A DNA stretch of 43,677 bases, taken from the NCBI RefSeq assembly GCF_013449735.1, contig NZ_JACBNY010000017.1, forward strand, positions 1-43,677, given 5' to 3'. Made by a program: the position numbers and the translations under genes. Each line of letters starts with the position of its first letter. The stretch's first letter is position 1. Positions 1 to 8,094 of this stretch are shown piece by piece. The stretch is from Pseudolactococcus laudensis (GTDB taxonomy: Bacteria; Bacillota; Bacilli; Lactobacillales; Streptococcaceae). The notes under the pieces are model-generated. The model ran no database searches, was not told the origin of the DNA, and saw only the letters and a list, made by a program, of their open reading frames with translations.

Positions 1-9
1 AAAATAATT

Positions 10-90
10 ATGAAAATCATCAAAACTATTTTTGTTGGGATAGTTGCTATCCCTGTTTGGTTTGTGGTTAGTTTATTTAAGAAAAAGTGA
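10..90 (+). CDS. Short membrane peptide or C-terminal end of an upstream mobile-element gene
   Basis: An open frame of 26 codons from ATG to TGA encodes a short hydrophobic stretch (about residues 6-22) ending in KKK. The frame is also open to the left edge of the window, so this may be only the last transmembrane helix of a larger conjugation protein that starts outside. No ribosome binding site can be judged because the window begins here. No function is assigned. Confidence 0.3.
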   Translation: MKIIKTIFVGIVAIPVWFVVSLFKKK

Positions 91-119
91 GGTATCAACA
101 TACCTAGAAAGAAAATCAA

Positions 120-1180
120 ATGAAAAATAAAAAACATTTATTTCTGATAGGTATGTTTATACCTATTTTTTTATATTTTTACTTGTCATTGTGGCAGGTG
201 GCACTTCATCAAGTGCGGATAGTTTTTCGAGTTCTGCGGGTAGTCTAAACATCACATCAAAAGACCTAGCAAGTAAGGCTAATATCTCAGAAGAAAAGGC
301 TCAAAATGTTATTGATATAGCTAACTATCTTATGAGTAAAGAACGCTTTAGCATTCAAGGTGCAAGTGGTGCTTTAGCAGTAGCTGAAAGGGAGTCAGGC
401 TTTGACCCTAAAGCCGAAAATATCGGCGGTGGTGTGGCAGGTATCTTTCAATGGTCTGGTTGGTCTAATACGGTCAATGGCAATCGTTGGTCTAAGGCTG
501 AAAGTAGAACACTGTCAATGGACGTTGAGTTAAAACTTATGTCTACTGAACTAAACGGTGCATACAAGAAAACAAAAGATATCGTGAGTGTCTCTACTGA
601 CCCTAGACAAGCAAGTTTAGACTGGTCGCAATATTATGAGGGTGTATCACTTAGTGACGGTCAAACAAAGGCTGACAAGCTCCAAGAGGACGCTCAAAAG
701 TGGTATGACTTATTGAAAGACCATGTAGGTTTTGGTGGTACTGAAAACGGTCAAGCCGTAAACGGTGTGATGTCCGCAAGTATTCCGAATGGTTGGGAAG
801 TTGAAACGCCATTTAGCGGTCAAGCCTATAATGGCTCTGGTTCATATCCACAAGGACAATGTACGTGGTACGTCTATAACAGGGCTTATCAGTTAGGCAT
901 TAAGTTTGATAGTTTCATGGGCAATGGTGGCGATTGGGCAAGCAAGGCTGGCTATTCTGTGTCTCATGAGCCTAAACTCCATACTGCCCTAAGTTTTGTA
1001 CAAGGTCAAGCAGGTTCTGACCCAACATATGGTCATGTGGCATTTGTAGAACAAGTCAAAGATGATGGCTCTATTTTAATTTCAGAAATGAATGTGACAG
1101 GTCTGCCACCATTGACTGTTTCTTATCGTACATTTTCAGCAGATGAAGCTAAACAATTTTGGTATGTGGAGGGAAAATAG
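120..1180 (+). CDS. Conjugative-element cell wall hydrolase (phage-type lysozyme plus CHAP), frameshifted near the N-terminus
   Basis: This is a two-domain peptidoglycan hydrolase of the kind mobile elements use to open the wall locally for conjugation. In the main frame (open from GTG 191) residues about 35-170 resemble a phage-tail-type lysozyme domain, with the catalytic-type Glu in AERESGF and the GGVAGIFQW motif. Residues about 205-320 are a CHAP amidase/endopeptidase domain with Cys224 in QCTWYV and His282 in YGHVAF. The GTG at 191 has no membrane anchor. The ATG at 120, preceded by an AGAAAG-like site, reads MKNKKHLFLIGMFIPIF and goes out of frame at seven T's (166-172). A -1 shift there joins it to IFLLVIVAGG and gives a 353-residue protein with a normal N-terminal signal anchor. 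The cause may be a lost T, a sequencing error or programmed slippage. The domain calls are firm; the state of the gene is not. Confidence 0.75.
147..173 (+). other. Terminator-like hairpin overlapping a -1 slippery heptamer
   Basis: An 8-bp perfect stem (ATAGGTAT, loop GTTT, ATACCTAT; 147-166) is followed at once by a T run. The run contains T TTT TTA (167-173) in the frame of ATG 120, the same heptamer used by HIV-1 for -1 frameshifting. The stem is AT-rich, so it would be a weak terminator. The hairpin lies upstream of the slip site rather than 5-9 nt downstream. A 6-bp hairpin at 201-216 lies 27 nt downstream, which is far for a classical stimulator. Confidence 0.45.
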
Positions 1181-1183
1181 CCA

Positions 1184-1699
1184 ATGAATTTAACAGATTT
1201 TAGAATACGTGCTATGAATGATGAAGTCCAGATGATTGATGACTTTAATTTTTTTGAGCAAAAAGTCGAAAGTTTTAAACATGAATTGTACTTATCGTCA
1301 TACGCCAAAATAAATGAAATTTTGGTCTGGTGTGAATTGCTTATCAAGTATGAAAAACAAATTGATTTATTGTGTCTTGAAGCAAAACAAGCGATACAAA
1401 ACAAGTTAAATAAACTCAATCCAACTACAATTGAAAAACACGCAAATGTAGATGTCAAAACAATTCGTGTGTGGTCTGAATATGTTTTAGAATTACTGGA
1501 ATTAGATAGGCGCTATCAAGATGTTGTCTATAATTTCTGTGTATCAATTGATAATTGCATAAGATACTTAGTATCATATACAGATGAATTAGCAAAGTAC
1601 GGTTTCAGCTTGCCACAAATTATGGTTAAAGTTCGAGACCTTGGTACATTTCACTGGTTGAATAAACGATCAAAAGCCGAATTATTGGGCAGTATTTAG
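1184..1699 (+). CDS. Hypothetical mobile-element protein
   Basis: This encodes 171 residues, mostly helical by composition, with many Leu, Glu, Lys and Tyr. There is no signal peptide, no clear membrane segment and no motif I recognise. The start ATG follows the hydrolase gene by 3 nt, and its ribosome site (GGAGGG) lies inside the end of that gene, so the two are translationally coupled. The position between a conjugation hydrolase and the excisionase/integrase pair marks it as cargo or accessory to the element. The function is unknown. Confidence 0.6.
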   Translation: MNLTDFRIRAMNDEVQMIDDFNFFEQKVESFKHELYLSSYAKINEILVWCELLIKYEKQIDLLCLEAKQAIQNKLNKLNPTTIEKHANVDVKTIRVWSEYVLELLELDRRYQDVVYNFCVSIDNCIRYLVSYTDELAKYGFSLPQIMVKVRDLGTFHWLNKRSKAELLGSI

Positions 1700-1738
1700 T
1701 AAGTCTTGAAAGACTTTGGAATTTAAGGAGTAGAAAAT

Positions 1739-2047
1739 ATGTCAATGAAACTTGATGGTATAACATATCCTAGCTAAGAAATAATGATGTATGCGATTGG
1801 TATGAGTAAAGATAAACGAGCAGTAATTGATTCAGCAACTCAATGTACAACTGATTATTTTGGTTGGCGAAATGCGTTTGATGATATGGGCCGAGATCGT
1901 GAGCAGTTTATTGAAGAATACGGTTTTGATTTTATGTCCAGTCATTTTGTAATCAAAACTTGTGATGAGGTTTGCGCATTGCTTAAGGATTGTTCTATCA
2001 CAAATATTTCAGAGGGATACATTCTTGCTTACTTACAAAGTAGATAA
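1739..2047 (+). pseudogene. Small mobile-element gene with an in-frame stop at codon 13
   Basis: A strong ribosome site (TAAGGAG, about 1724-1730) stands 8 nt before ATG 1739, which begins MSMKLDGITYPS and then meets TAA at 1775-1777. The same frame reopens at once as EIMMYAIGMSKDK and continues to 2047. The well-placed ribosome site with no frame change indicates an original 102-codon gene broken by one nonsense mutation. The part after the stop could still be translated from ATG 1784 or 1787, but no good ribosome site precedes it. The 87-residue remainder has no motif I recognise. Position and codon use match the neighbouring element genes. Confidence 0.55.
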
Positions 2048-2073
2048 TAAGTTTAGAAATAATATCTGAGGTA

Positions 2074-2139
2074 GTACCTTTAGTTCAATGGTAGAACAAT
2101 TACAATCGTGTGAGAGGTGCAGGTTCGAGTCCAAGGTAT
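2074..2139 (+). other. tRNA-like element (degenerate tRNA)
   Basis: The fold has a 7-bp acceptor stem (GTACCTT with AAGGTAT, one G-U), TA at positions 8-9, a 4-bp D stem (GTTC/GAAC) with loop AATGGTA, and a 5-bp anticodon-type stem (TTACA/TGTGA) closed by only four bases, ATCG. It then has a 5-nt variable region and a perfect T-loop box GGTTCGAGTCC. The 5' side of the T stem is GCAGG, but only CC remains on the 3' side before the acceptor strand, as if TGC were missing. With the short anticodon loop it cannot be a normal tRNA. It lies in the 281-nt gap before the excisionase-like gene. Confidence 0.55.
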
Positions 2140-2175
2140 GTAAAATGTATGTCGAAAGGAGAAATACATTTTACA
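2139..2175 (+). repeat. 12-bp inverted repeat next to the tRNA-like element
   Basis: TGTAAAATGTAT (2139-2150) and its exact complement (2164-2175) flank a 13-nt loop that contains AAAGGAG. There is no T run after it, so it is not an obvious terminator. It could be a protein binding site or a cruciform used by the element. The rest of the gap (2176-2328) is AT-rich and shows nothing I can name. Confidence 0.5.
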
Positions 2176-2328
2176 CATTTTAGTGATAAATAGTTATACA
2201 AAAAAGTTAGTGGACAATATTCGAGTTATCAATTGCAAAATTAGTGATTACGGATCTTATAGATAATACTTTAAACATATAAAGAAATAATATATTTAGA
2301 TTTGATTTTGAATAGCAAAGGAGTAAAA

Positions 2329-2541
2329 ATGATAGATGTAGAAATTCCTAAAAAATTTGGGGATAAAAAATATATTGCCGATTTTTATAGTTTGTCGGAG
2401 AAAACAGTATCAAATCAAATTAGTTTGATGCGTAAAGAACAAGAATACATTAAAGGTAATTGCTTTAGATTATCTGGAAGAGTTTGGGTGCCAGCATTTG
2501 ATAAATTTTTAAATAAACAAAAAGACAGTTGTTATAAATAG
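2329..2541 (+). CDS. Excisionase-like small DNA-binding protein
   Basis: This encodes 70 residues from ATG 2329, chosen because AAAGGAG lies 6 nt upstream; an in-frame TTG at 2302 has no such site. The sequence is small, basic and rich in Lys. Its middle part, roughly YIADFYSLSEKTVSNQISLMRKE, reads like a winged-helix or helix-turn-helix segment. Its place directly upstream of the integrase is that of an Xis/recombination directionality factor. Assignment rests mainly on size and position; a small transcription regulator is the alternative. Confidence 0.5.
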   Translation: MIDVEIPKKFGDKKYIADFYSLSEKTVSNQISLMRKEQEYIKGNCFRLSGRVWVPAFDKFLNKQKDSCYK

Positions 2542-2580
2542 GGATGGATCAAATAATAATTTAGAAAAAAAGAAATATAG

Positions 2581-2589
2581 TGATATAAT
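2581..2589 (+). promoter_or_regulatory. Extended -10 promoter of the integrase gene
   Basis: TGATATAAT stands 52 nt before the integrase start. No good -35 box is visible. It would allow integrase expression apart from the upstream gene. Confidence 0.4.
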
Positions 2590-2641
2590 TAAAACTAATG
2601 GCTATCTCTATATTTGCCTTTTTATTTTGAGGGAAGGACTT

Positions 2642-3820
2642 ATGAGAGATATAAAAGTAGGCAGTATTTGGGTAGAAAAATCAAAAACTGTTGGTAAATA
2701 TGTGTGGAGGATGCGTTATGAAAATCCGGTGACATGTAAAGTAGAAAAAACTTCTATAACGCTTACTTCAAAAAGTAAGCAAGCAGGAAACCAAGCACTA
2801 AATTTAATGCTTGATAAGATAAAGAAGAAAATTGAAAAACAGAGCGCGACACTTGATATTGCAAGCGAATTTATTCTTTTTTCCGATATTATTGATATAT
2901 GGCTAGAGGATCAAGGTAGAAAAATAAAACATTCTACTTATGCAACTAGGACAAGATATTGTAATATTTTAAAAAAAGATTTTAAAGGCAAAGCAATTGG
3001 TGATTTTTCTCCTTTGATGATTCAGCGCTATTTTAACAAAATGCCATATACTCGTAAAACGTTAGTGACGTATTTTGGTATTTTTAGACAAATTATGAAC
3101 TTTGCTTTTAGACTCGATTTTATTAAAGTAGATTTAATGAAAAAAGTTGAACTAAGTGTTCCACCAATTACAATTGAAGATATGGAAAAAGAGCGTAAAA
3201 AGTTGTTTAGTTATGATGAATTAAAACAGATATTTATTTTAATGACTAGACCTGATTGTCGTAGAAATGCATTGATATTAGAATTTTTGTTTTTGACAGG
3301 ATTAAGATATGGTGAATTAGCTTCTTTGAAATGGGAAGATTATGATAAGCAAGCATCATATATCGATATTAATAGTACCCTAGATTATTCAGTTGGTGGT
3401 GTGACTAAAAAATGCCATACAACACCAAAAACAATTGCTTCTAATAAGAAAGTTTACTTGTCTAATCGATCAATCGAGATTCTTACTTATTTTAAAAGTG
3501 ATAATACGAGATTGTTACAAAATGGTAGAAGTTTTATAGATTATGGGTATATATTTCCTAGTAGGACAGGCAATCCTGTTTCATGGAGAGACTTAGGGAG
3601 AAGCTTTGCAAATTTTGGCAAACGAGCTGGATTTGATCGGAAATTTTCTCCTCATGCTTTGCGCCATTCCCATATTACTCATTTAGTTGAATCCGGTGCT
3701 GATCAAGTAGCGATTATGGAGAGAGTAGGCCATTCAGATCCGACTATTACGACTAAAATCTATACACATACGACTGATAAAATGAGATCAAGACTGGTTG
3801 ATTTGATAGATGAAAATTAA
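2642..3820 (+). CDS. int: Tyrosine integrase of the mobile element
   Basis: This site-specific recombinase cuts and joins the attachment sites of the element. The start is ATG 2642, preceded by GGGAAGGA; a TTG at 2627 lies before that ribosome site and is less likely. It has 392 residues. The N-terminal part has an arm-binding type region, then a core-binding SAM-like domain (about 75-170), then the catalytic domain. The catalytic set is Arg222 (TGLRYGEL), His338 and Arg341 (HALRH), His364 (VGHSDPT) and Tyr374 (IYTHTT). It is of the phage/Tn916 integrase type. It is transcribed towards tdk, so the right attachment site should lie just after it. The gene appears intact. Confidence 0.93.
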   Translation: MRDIKVGSIWVEKSKTVGKYVWRMRYENPVTCKVEKTSITLTSKSKQAGNQALNLMLDKIKKKIEKQSATLDIASEFILFSDIIDIWLEDQGRKIKHSTYATRTRYCNILKKDFKGKAIGDFSPLMIQRYFNKMPYTRKTLVTYFGIFRQIMNFAFRLDFIKVDLMKKVELSVPPITIEDMEKERKKLFSYDELKQIFILMTRPDCRRNALILEFLFLTGLRYGELASLKWEDYDKQASYIDINSTLDYSVGGVTKKCHTTPKTIASNKKVYLSNRSIEILTYFKSDNTRLLQNGRSFIDYGYIFPSRTGNPVSWRDLGRSFANFGKRAGFDRKFSPHALRHSHITHLVESGADQVAIMERVGHSDPTITTKIYTHTTDKMRSRLVDLIDEN

Positions 3821-3890
3821 ATGTTTTTTGGGGCAAATTCTGGGCAAATTTGAGTGGAAAATAGGGTAAAATAGGGAAAAAGTACTATTT
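3821..3890 (+). other. Probable right end of the mobile element, with short direct repeats
   Basis: Two tandem pairs of repeats follow the integrase stop: GGGCAAATT twice (from about 3832) and AAAATAGGG twice (from about 3857). Such repeats next to int are typical arm-type integrase binding sites, and the att core is expected nearby. The exact core cannot be set because the left end is outside the window. Confidence 0.4.
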
Positions 3891-3910
3891 GATAGTTCAA
3901 TCAATAAACC

Positions 3911-3936
3911 AAAAGCCCCATGATAACAGGGCTTTA
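3911..3936 (+). terminator. Hairpin between integrase and tdk
   Basis: AAAGCCC pairs with GGGCTTT around a 10-nt loop. T runs are weak on the plus strand; the minus strand has a better one. It may separate the element from tdk or stop minus-strand reading. Confidence 0.5.
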
Positions 3937-3964
3937 AGAGATAAATTATAAAAGGAGTTAACAG

Positions 3965-4534
3965 GTGGCACAATTATATTTTAAGTACGGCACGATGAAT
4001 AGTGGGAAATCAATTGAAATTCTCAAAGTGGCGCATAACTATGAGGAACAGGGCAAACCCGTCGTCATCATGACAAGCGCTCTCGACAACCGAGATGAGA
4101 TTGGCGTCGTCAGCTCGCGGATCGGTATGCGCGAACAAGCCGTCCCTATCGATGCTACCCTAGATGTTTTTGACTATGTTGCCAAACTTCCGGAAAAACC
4201 TTACTGCATCTTAATAGATGAAGCCCAATTTCTCAGCAAAAAGAATATCTATGATTTTGCTAGAGTGGTAGATGAACTCAACGTCCCAGTCATGGCCTTC
4301 GGCCTAAAAAATGATTTCCAAAATGAATTATTTGAAGGCAGTAAATATCTCTTACTCCTAGCTGACAAGATTGAAGAAATCAAAACAATCTGCTGGTTTT
4401 GTAGCAAGAAAGCAACCATGGTCTTGCGCACAGAAAATAATCAACCAGTCTATGAAGGCAGTCAAATCCAAATTGGCGGTAACGAAAGCTACCTACCTGT
4501 TTGTCGCAAACATTGGTTTAAGCCCGACCTTTAA
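3965..4534 (+). CDS. tdk: Thymidine kinase
   Basis: This phosphorylates thymidine to dTMP with ATP in nucleoside salvage. It has 189 residues, the usual length for the type II (zinc-containing) family. The P-loop is GTMNSGKS (9-16), DEAQF (85-89) carries the catalytic Glu86, and the zinc ligands are Cys143, Cys146, Cys180 and His183. The start is GTG 3965, 5 nt after AAAGGAG plus a short spacer, and the N-terminus MAQLYFKYG fits the family. It heads the tdk-acetyltransferase-prfA run. Its natural upstream region has been replaced or displaced by the mobile element, so its present promoter is unclear. Confidence 0.97.
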   Translation: MAQLYFKYGTMNSGKSIEILKVAHNYEEQGKPVVIMTSALDNRDEIGVVSSRIGMREQAVPIDATLDVFDYVAKLPEKPYCILIDEAQFLSKKNIYDFARVVDELNVPVMAFGLKNDFQNELFEGSKYLLLLADKIEEIKTICWFCSKKATMVLRTENNQPVYEGSQIQIGGNESYLPVCRKHWFKPDL

Positions 4535-4562
4535 AACTCAGTAGAAAATAAGGAGACCACAG

Positions 4563-5075
4563 ATGATTACGGCAACCAAACGCCTCTATCTTCTCGAAAT
4601 CACACAGGCAGATTATGCTGTAATTGCCAAAATCCTTCAGGATGATGATGCCATGTTTGCTTACAATGGCGCATTTTCTGACGAAGAAGTAGCGCAGTGG
4701 TTTGATAATTTGATGACCCAATATCAAACGCGAGGTTTCAGTCTGTGGGTTGTTGTCTTAAAGGAAACCGACCAAGTTATCGGTCAATGTGGTTTGACCT
4801 TGCAACAAGTTCAAGGTGAAACCGTTACAGAAATAGGTTATTTATTTAATCGCGATTATTGGCATCAAGGCTACGCCGTAGAGGCAGCGCAAGCTTGTAA
4901 AACATATGCTTTTGATGTCTTAGGTATTGACCGTGTGTTTTCAATCATTCGTGATAACAATCTCGCGTCCATGAATGTTGCGATTCGTAATGGCATGACT
5001 GTTCGGACTAAATTTATCAAAACCTATAAAGGAATTGAGATGCCGCATTTTGCCTTTGCTGTTGATAGAAGTTAG
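4563..5075 (+). CDS. GNAT acetyltransferase, RimJ/RimL type
   Basis: This encodes 170 residues. Visible motifs are the N-terminal TKRLYLLEIT strand, the acetyl-CoA region around VIGQCGLTLQQ and TEIGYLFNRDYWHQGYAVEAA, and the NLASMNVAIRNGM C-terminal motif of the RimJ/RimL branch. Members acetylate N-terminal or side-chain amines of proteins or small molecules; the substrate here cannot be read from the sequence. It starts 28 nt after tdk with AAGGAG 7 nt upstream of the ATG and is probably co-transcribed with tdk and prfA. Confidence 0.88.
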   Translation: MITATKRLYLLEITQADYAVIAKILQDDDAMFAYNGAFSDEEVAQWFDNLMTQYQTRGFSLWVVVLKETDQVIGQCGLTLQQVQGETVTEIGYLFNRDYWHQGYAVEAAQACKTYAFDVLGIDRVFSIIRDNNLASMNVAIRNGMTVRTKFIKTYKGIEMPHFAFAVDRS

Positions 5076-5144
5076 CTAAGCTTGCTCAAGTACCTGCTAC
5101 CATTGACAAGAAAAATATAGAAAATAAGGAAGTAAAAAAATTAT

Positions 5145-6218
5145 ATGTTCGACCAACTACAAATTATGGCTGACCGTTACGAAGAATTAGGCGGTTTACT
5201 CAGCGACCCTGAAGTCGTTAACGATACCAAGCGCTTTATGGCGTTGTCAAAAGAAGAGGCCTCTTTGCGCGAAACCGTTGCGGCTTATGCGCGCTATGTC
5301 GAAGTAACGACTGGGATTTCAGATGCTGAAGAAATGCTGTCAGATTCAAGCCTTGACGCTGATGAGGCTGACATGTTCAAAGAAGAACTCAAAGCGCTGA
5401 AAGCTGAAAAAGCAACATTAGAAGAAGACATCAAAATTCTTTTGTTACCAAAAGACCCTAATGATGACAAAAATATCATCCTCGAAATTCGTGGTGCCGC
5501 TGGTGGTGATGAAGCTGCGCTTTTTGCTGGCGATTTATTGGCCATGTACCAAAAATACTCTGAAAATCAGGGCTGGAAATTTGAGATTTTGGAATCAAAC
5601 GTGACCGAAATCGGTGGTATCAAAGAAGTCTCAGTCATGATTTCAGGTAACAGCGTCTACTCGAAACTCAAATATGAAAGTGGCGCGCATCGTGTTCAAC
5701 GTGTGCCAAAAACAGAGACTCAGGGGCGTGTCCATACCTCAACAGCAACGGTGCTCGTCATGCCCGAAATCGAAGATTTCGACATCGACATTGACCCGAA
5801 AGACCTACGGATTGACATTTACCACGCATCTGGTGCTGGCGGACAGAACGTCAACAAAGTGGCGACAGCCGTTCGGATCGTCCATGAACCGACGGGTATC
5901 AAGGTGGAGATGCAGGAAGAACGAAATCAGCAGAAAAACCGTGACAAGGCCATGAAAATCATCAATGCCCGAGTTTACGATTATTTCGCGCAGATCGAGC
6001 AGGACAAAAACGATGAGTTTCGGAAGTCGACCGTCGGAACAGGTGACCGTTCTGAGAGAATCCGTACCTACAACTTCCCGCAAAACCGCGTGACCGACCA
6101 CCGCATCGGCCTGACCTTGCAAAAACTCGACACGATTTTATCAGGTAAACTCGACGAAGTCGTCGACGCCCTGATCCTTTTCGATCAAACGCAAAAACTC
6201 GAGGCCTTGAAACAATGA
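5145..6218 (+). CDS. prfA: Peptide chain release factor 1
   Basis: RF1 reads UAA and UAG in the ribosomal A site and triggers peptide release. It has 357 residues, the standard length. The GGQ motif is at 232-234 (GAGGQNVNK), and the codon-recognition region includes [17 protein letters not shown]. The Gln of GGQ is the substrate of PrmC, encoded two genes downstream. The ribosome site GGAAG lies a little far (about 13 nt) from the ATG. The end overlaps mutY by 4 nt. Confidence 0.98.
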   Translation: MFDQLQIMADRYEELGGLLSDPEVVNDTKRFMALSKEEASLRETVAAYARYVEVTTGISDAEEMLSDSSLDADEADMFKEELKALKAEKATLEEDIKILLLPKDPNDDKNIILEIRGAAGGDEAALFAGDLLAMYQKYSENQGWKFEILESNVTEIGGIKEVSVMISGNSVYSKLKYESGAHRVQRVPKTETQGRVHTSTATVLVMPEIEDFDIDIDPKDLRIDIYHASGAGGQNVNKVATAVRIVHEPTGIKVEMQEERNQQKNRDKAMKIINARVYDYFAQIEQDKNDEFRKSTVGTGDRSERIRTYNFPQNRVTDHRIGLTLQKLDTILSGKLDEVVDALILFDQTQKLEALKQ

Positions 6219-7282
6219 TAAACTGGTATGACGCCGATGGTCATTTATCCGAGGACATGGTTGCAGACTTCCGTCAAACCTTGCTTACTTGGTACGATGA
6301 AAGCGGACGGACGCACCTTCCTTGGCGGATAGACAAGGAACCCTATCACATCTGGGTCAGCGAGATCATGCTGCAACAAACCCAGGTCGAAACAGTCATC
6401 CCTTACTATGAACGCTTTCTGGCAGAATTACCAAGGGTCCAAGATTTAGCTGAAGCAGATGAAGAAGTTCTGCTCAAACTCTGGTCAGGCTTAGGCTACT
6501 ATTCGCGTATCAGAAATATGCAAAAAGCAGCCCAACAAGTCATGGCAGACTTTGACGGACAGTTTCCAACAACGAGTCAAGCCCTACAAACATTAGCAGG
6601 GATTGGCCCTTATACAGCAGCAGCGATTGCTAGTATCAGTTTTAATGAAGTCGTGCCAGCGCTTGACGGCAATATGTTTCGCGTATTTGCAAGACTGCTG
6701 AAAATCGACGCAGATATTGCGCAACCTAAGTCACGTAAAATTTTTTATGATATTATTTTACCGATCGTTGATCCTGAGCGACCAGGTGATTTTAACCAAG
6801 CCGTGATGGATTTGGGGACTTCTTTGATGCGTGCCAAAACTGAGACCTTAGCGGATTCACCTTTTGCGCGTTTTAACCTCAGTTATCAAGAAGGAATAGA
6901 GCTGAATTTTCCAGTCAAGTCTAAAAAAGTCAAGCAAGTTCAGAAGTTTTATGCGGCCATTATTTCTGAAAAAAACGGCAGTATGGCTTATACCCAACGC
7001 CCTAAAACAGGTCTGCTTGCTAACTTTTGGACCTATCCTTTGGTAGAATTTGACTCGTGGGATGCGATTTATGACGGTATTTCTGAACAATTTAAAGCCG
7101 CCAAACAACTGAATATCACGCCAGTCACACACATCTTTACCCACCAAAAATGGCAAGTCATGCTTGTTCAAGTTGAAAATGAAGATGCCACGTGGACTTA
7201 TTTGTCAGATGATGCCTATGAAGTACTACCGCAGACGACCCTACAGCTTAAACTCCAAGCAGCTTTGAAAGAGAATTTATGA
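6215..7282 (+). CDS. mutY: A/G-specific adenine glycosylase lacking the iron-sulfur cluster
   Basis: MutY removes adenine mispaired with 8-oxoguanine. It has 355 residues. Catalytic Glu50 (SEIMLQQTQ), the helix-hairpin-helix [12 protein letters not shown] (127-138) and Asp151 (ALDGNMFRV) are all present. The C-terminal Nudix-like domain has the HIFTHQKW loop that recognises 8-oxoG. The four cysteines that normally hold the [4Fe-4S] cluster after the VMDLG segment (about 197-225) are all missing; the region reads [17 protein letters not shown] see no cysteine in the whole protein. Cluster-free MutY proteins are known in some lactic acid bacteria, so this is probably functional. It overlaps prfA and prmC by 4 nt each. 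Confidence 0.94.
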   Translation: MINWYDADGHLSEDMVADFRQTLLTWYDESGRTHLPWRIDKEPYHIWVSEIMLQQTQVETVIPYYERFLAELPRVQDLAEADEEVLLKLWSGLGYYSRIRNMQKAAQQVMADFDGQFPTTSQALQTLAGIGPYTAAAIASISFNEVVPALDGNMFRVFARLLKIDADIAQPKSRKIFYDIILPIVDPERPGDFNQAVMDLGTSLMRAKTETLADSPFARFNLSYQEGIELNFPVKSKKVKQVQKFYAAIISEKNGSMAYTQRPKTGLLANFWTYPLVEFDSWDAIYDGISEQFKAAKQLNITPVTHIFTHQKWQVMLVQVENEDATWTYLSDDAYEVLPQTTLQLKLQAALKENL

Positions 7283-8094
7283 CCTACTTACAAGCCTTTC
7301 AAGAATATGAAAAACAATTGGCGCGCCCAGAGGAGTTGCGCTATGTTTTTCGTTATGGGCGAAAACTCAGCTATACCGACTTTATCCTATTGCTTAACAC
7401 GGCGATAACTGAAGCTGACCAAGCCTATCTAACAGAGATATTTAACCGACTATCACAGGACGAGCCAGCCCAGTACATCGTCGGTGAGACCGAGTTTTAC
7501 GGTCTAACCCTTGATGTGGATGCGCGTGCCTTAATTCCGCGACCAGAAACAGAAGAACTCGTCGCGCTGATTTCGTCGGAAAATGCGTCAGATGACTTGA
7601 AAGTCCTAGATATTGGAACAGGGACAGGCGCGATAGCTCTGTCACTCGCTAAGGCACAGTCGACTTGGCAAGTCATGGCTAGCGATATCTCACCAGATGC
7701 TTTGGCCTTGGCGCAACAAAATGCGACTAAAAATGCAGTAGTAAATATCGCCTTTACACGATCAGACGTTTTCAGTAACGTTTCAGGAAACTATGATATA
7801 ATTGTTTCAAATCCACCTTATATCGCAGATTTCGAGAAGGTGGATATGGCTAAAAATGTCTTGGACTATGAGCCGCACCTTGCTTTGTTTGCTGAGGATA
7901 ATGGACTAGCCATTTATCAAAAAATAGCAGAAAACGCGCAGTCTTATTTGACAGACAAGGGCAAGATTTATTTGGAAATTGGGCATTTACAAGGCCAAGC
8001 TGTTAGCCAACTTTTTCAGCACCATTTTCCTGATAAGCGGGTCAGCGTTTTACAAGATTTAGCCGGAAAGGATAGGATGATTACCATTGACTGA
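7279..8094 (+). CDS. prmC: Release factor glutamine methyltransferase
   Basis: This methylates the Gln of the GGQ motif in release factors using S-adenosylmethionine. It has 271 residues. The SAM-binding motif DIGTGTG is at 111-117 and the glutamine-binding NPPY at 178-181. The N-terminal helical domain ends at about LIPRPETEELV. ATGA overlap with mutY couples their translation. Its usual partner prfA is upstream, separated only by mutY. Confidence 0.97.
   Translation: MTYLQAFQEYEKQLARPEELRYVFRYGRKLSYTDFILLLNTAITEADQAYLTEIFNRLSQDEPAQYIVGETEFYGLTLDVDARALIPRPETEELVALISSENASDDLKVLDIGTGTGAIALSLAKAQSTWQVMASDISPDALALAQQNATKNAVVNIAFTRSDVFSNVSGNYDIIVSNPPYIADFEKVDMAKNVLDYEPHLALFAEDNGLAIYQKIAENAQSYLTDKGKIYLEIGHLQGQAVSQLFQHHFPDKRVSVLQDLAGKDRMITID

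Noticed and set aside
2074-2139. Functional tRNA gene
   Set aside because: The anticodon loop is only four bases and the T stem is incomplete, so a working tRNA is unlikely.
5103-5131. Promoter (TTGACA) directly before prfA
   Set aside because: No -10 box lies at a suitable distance from the TTGACA at 5103-5108.
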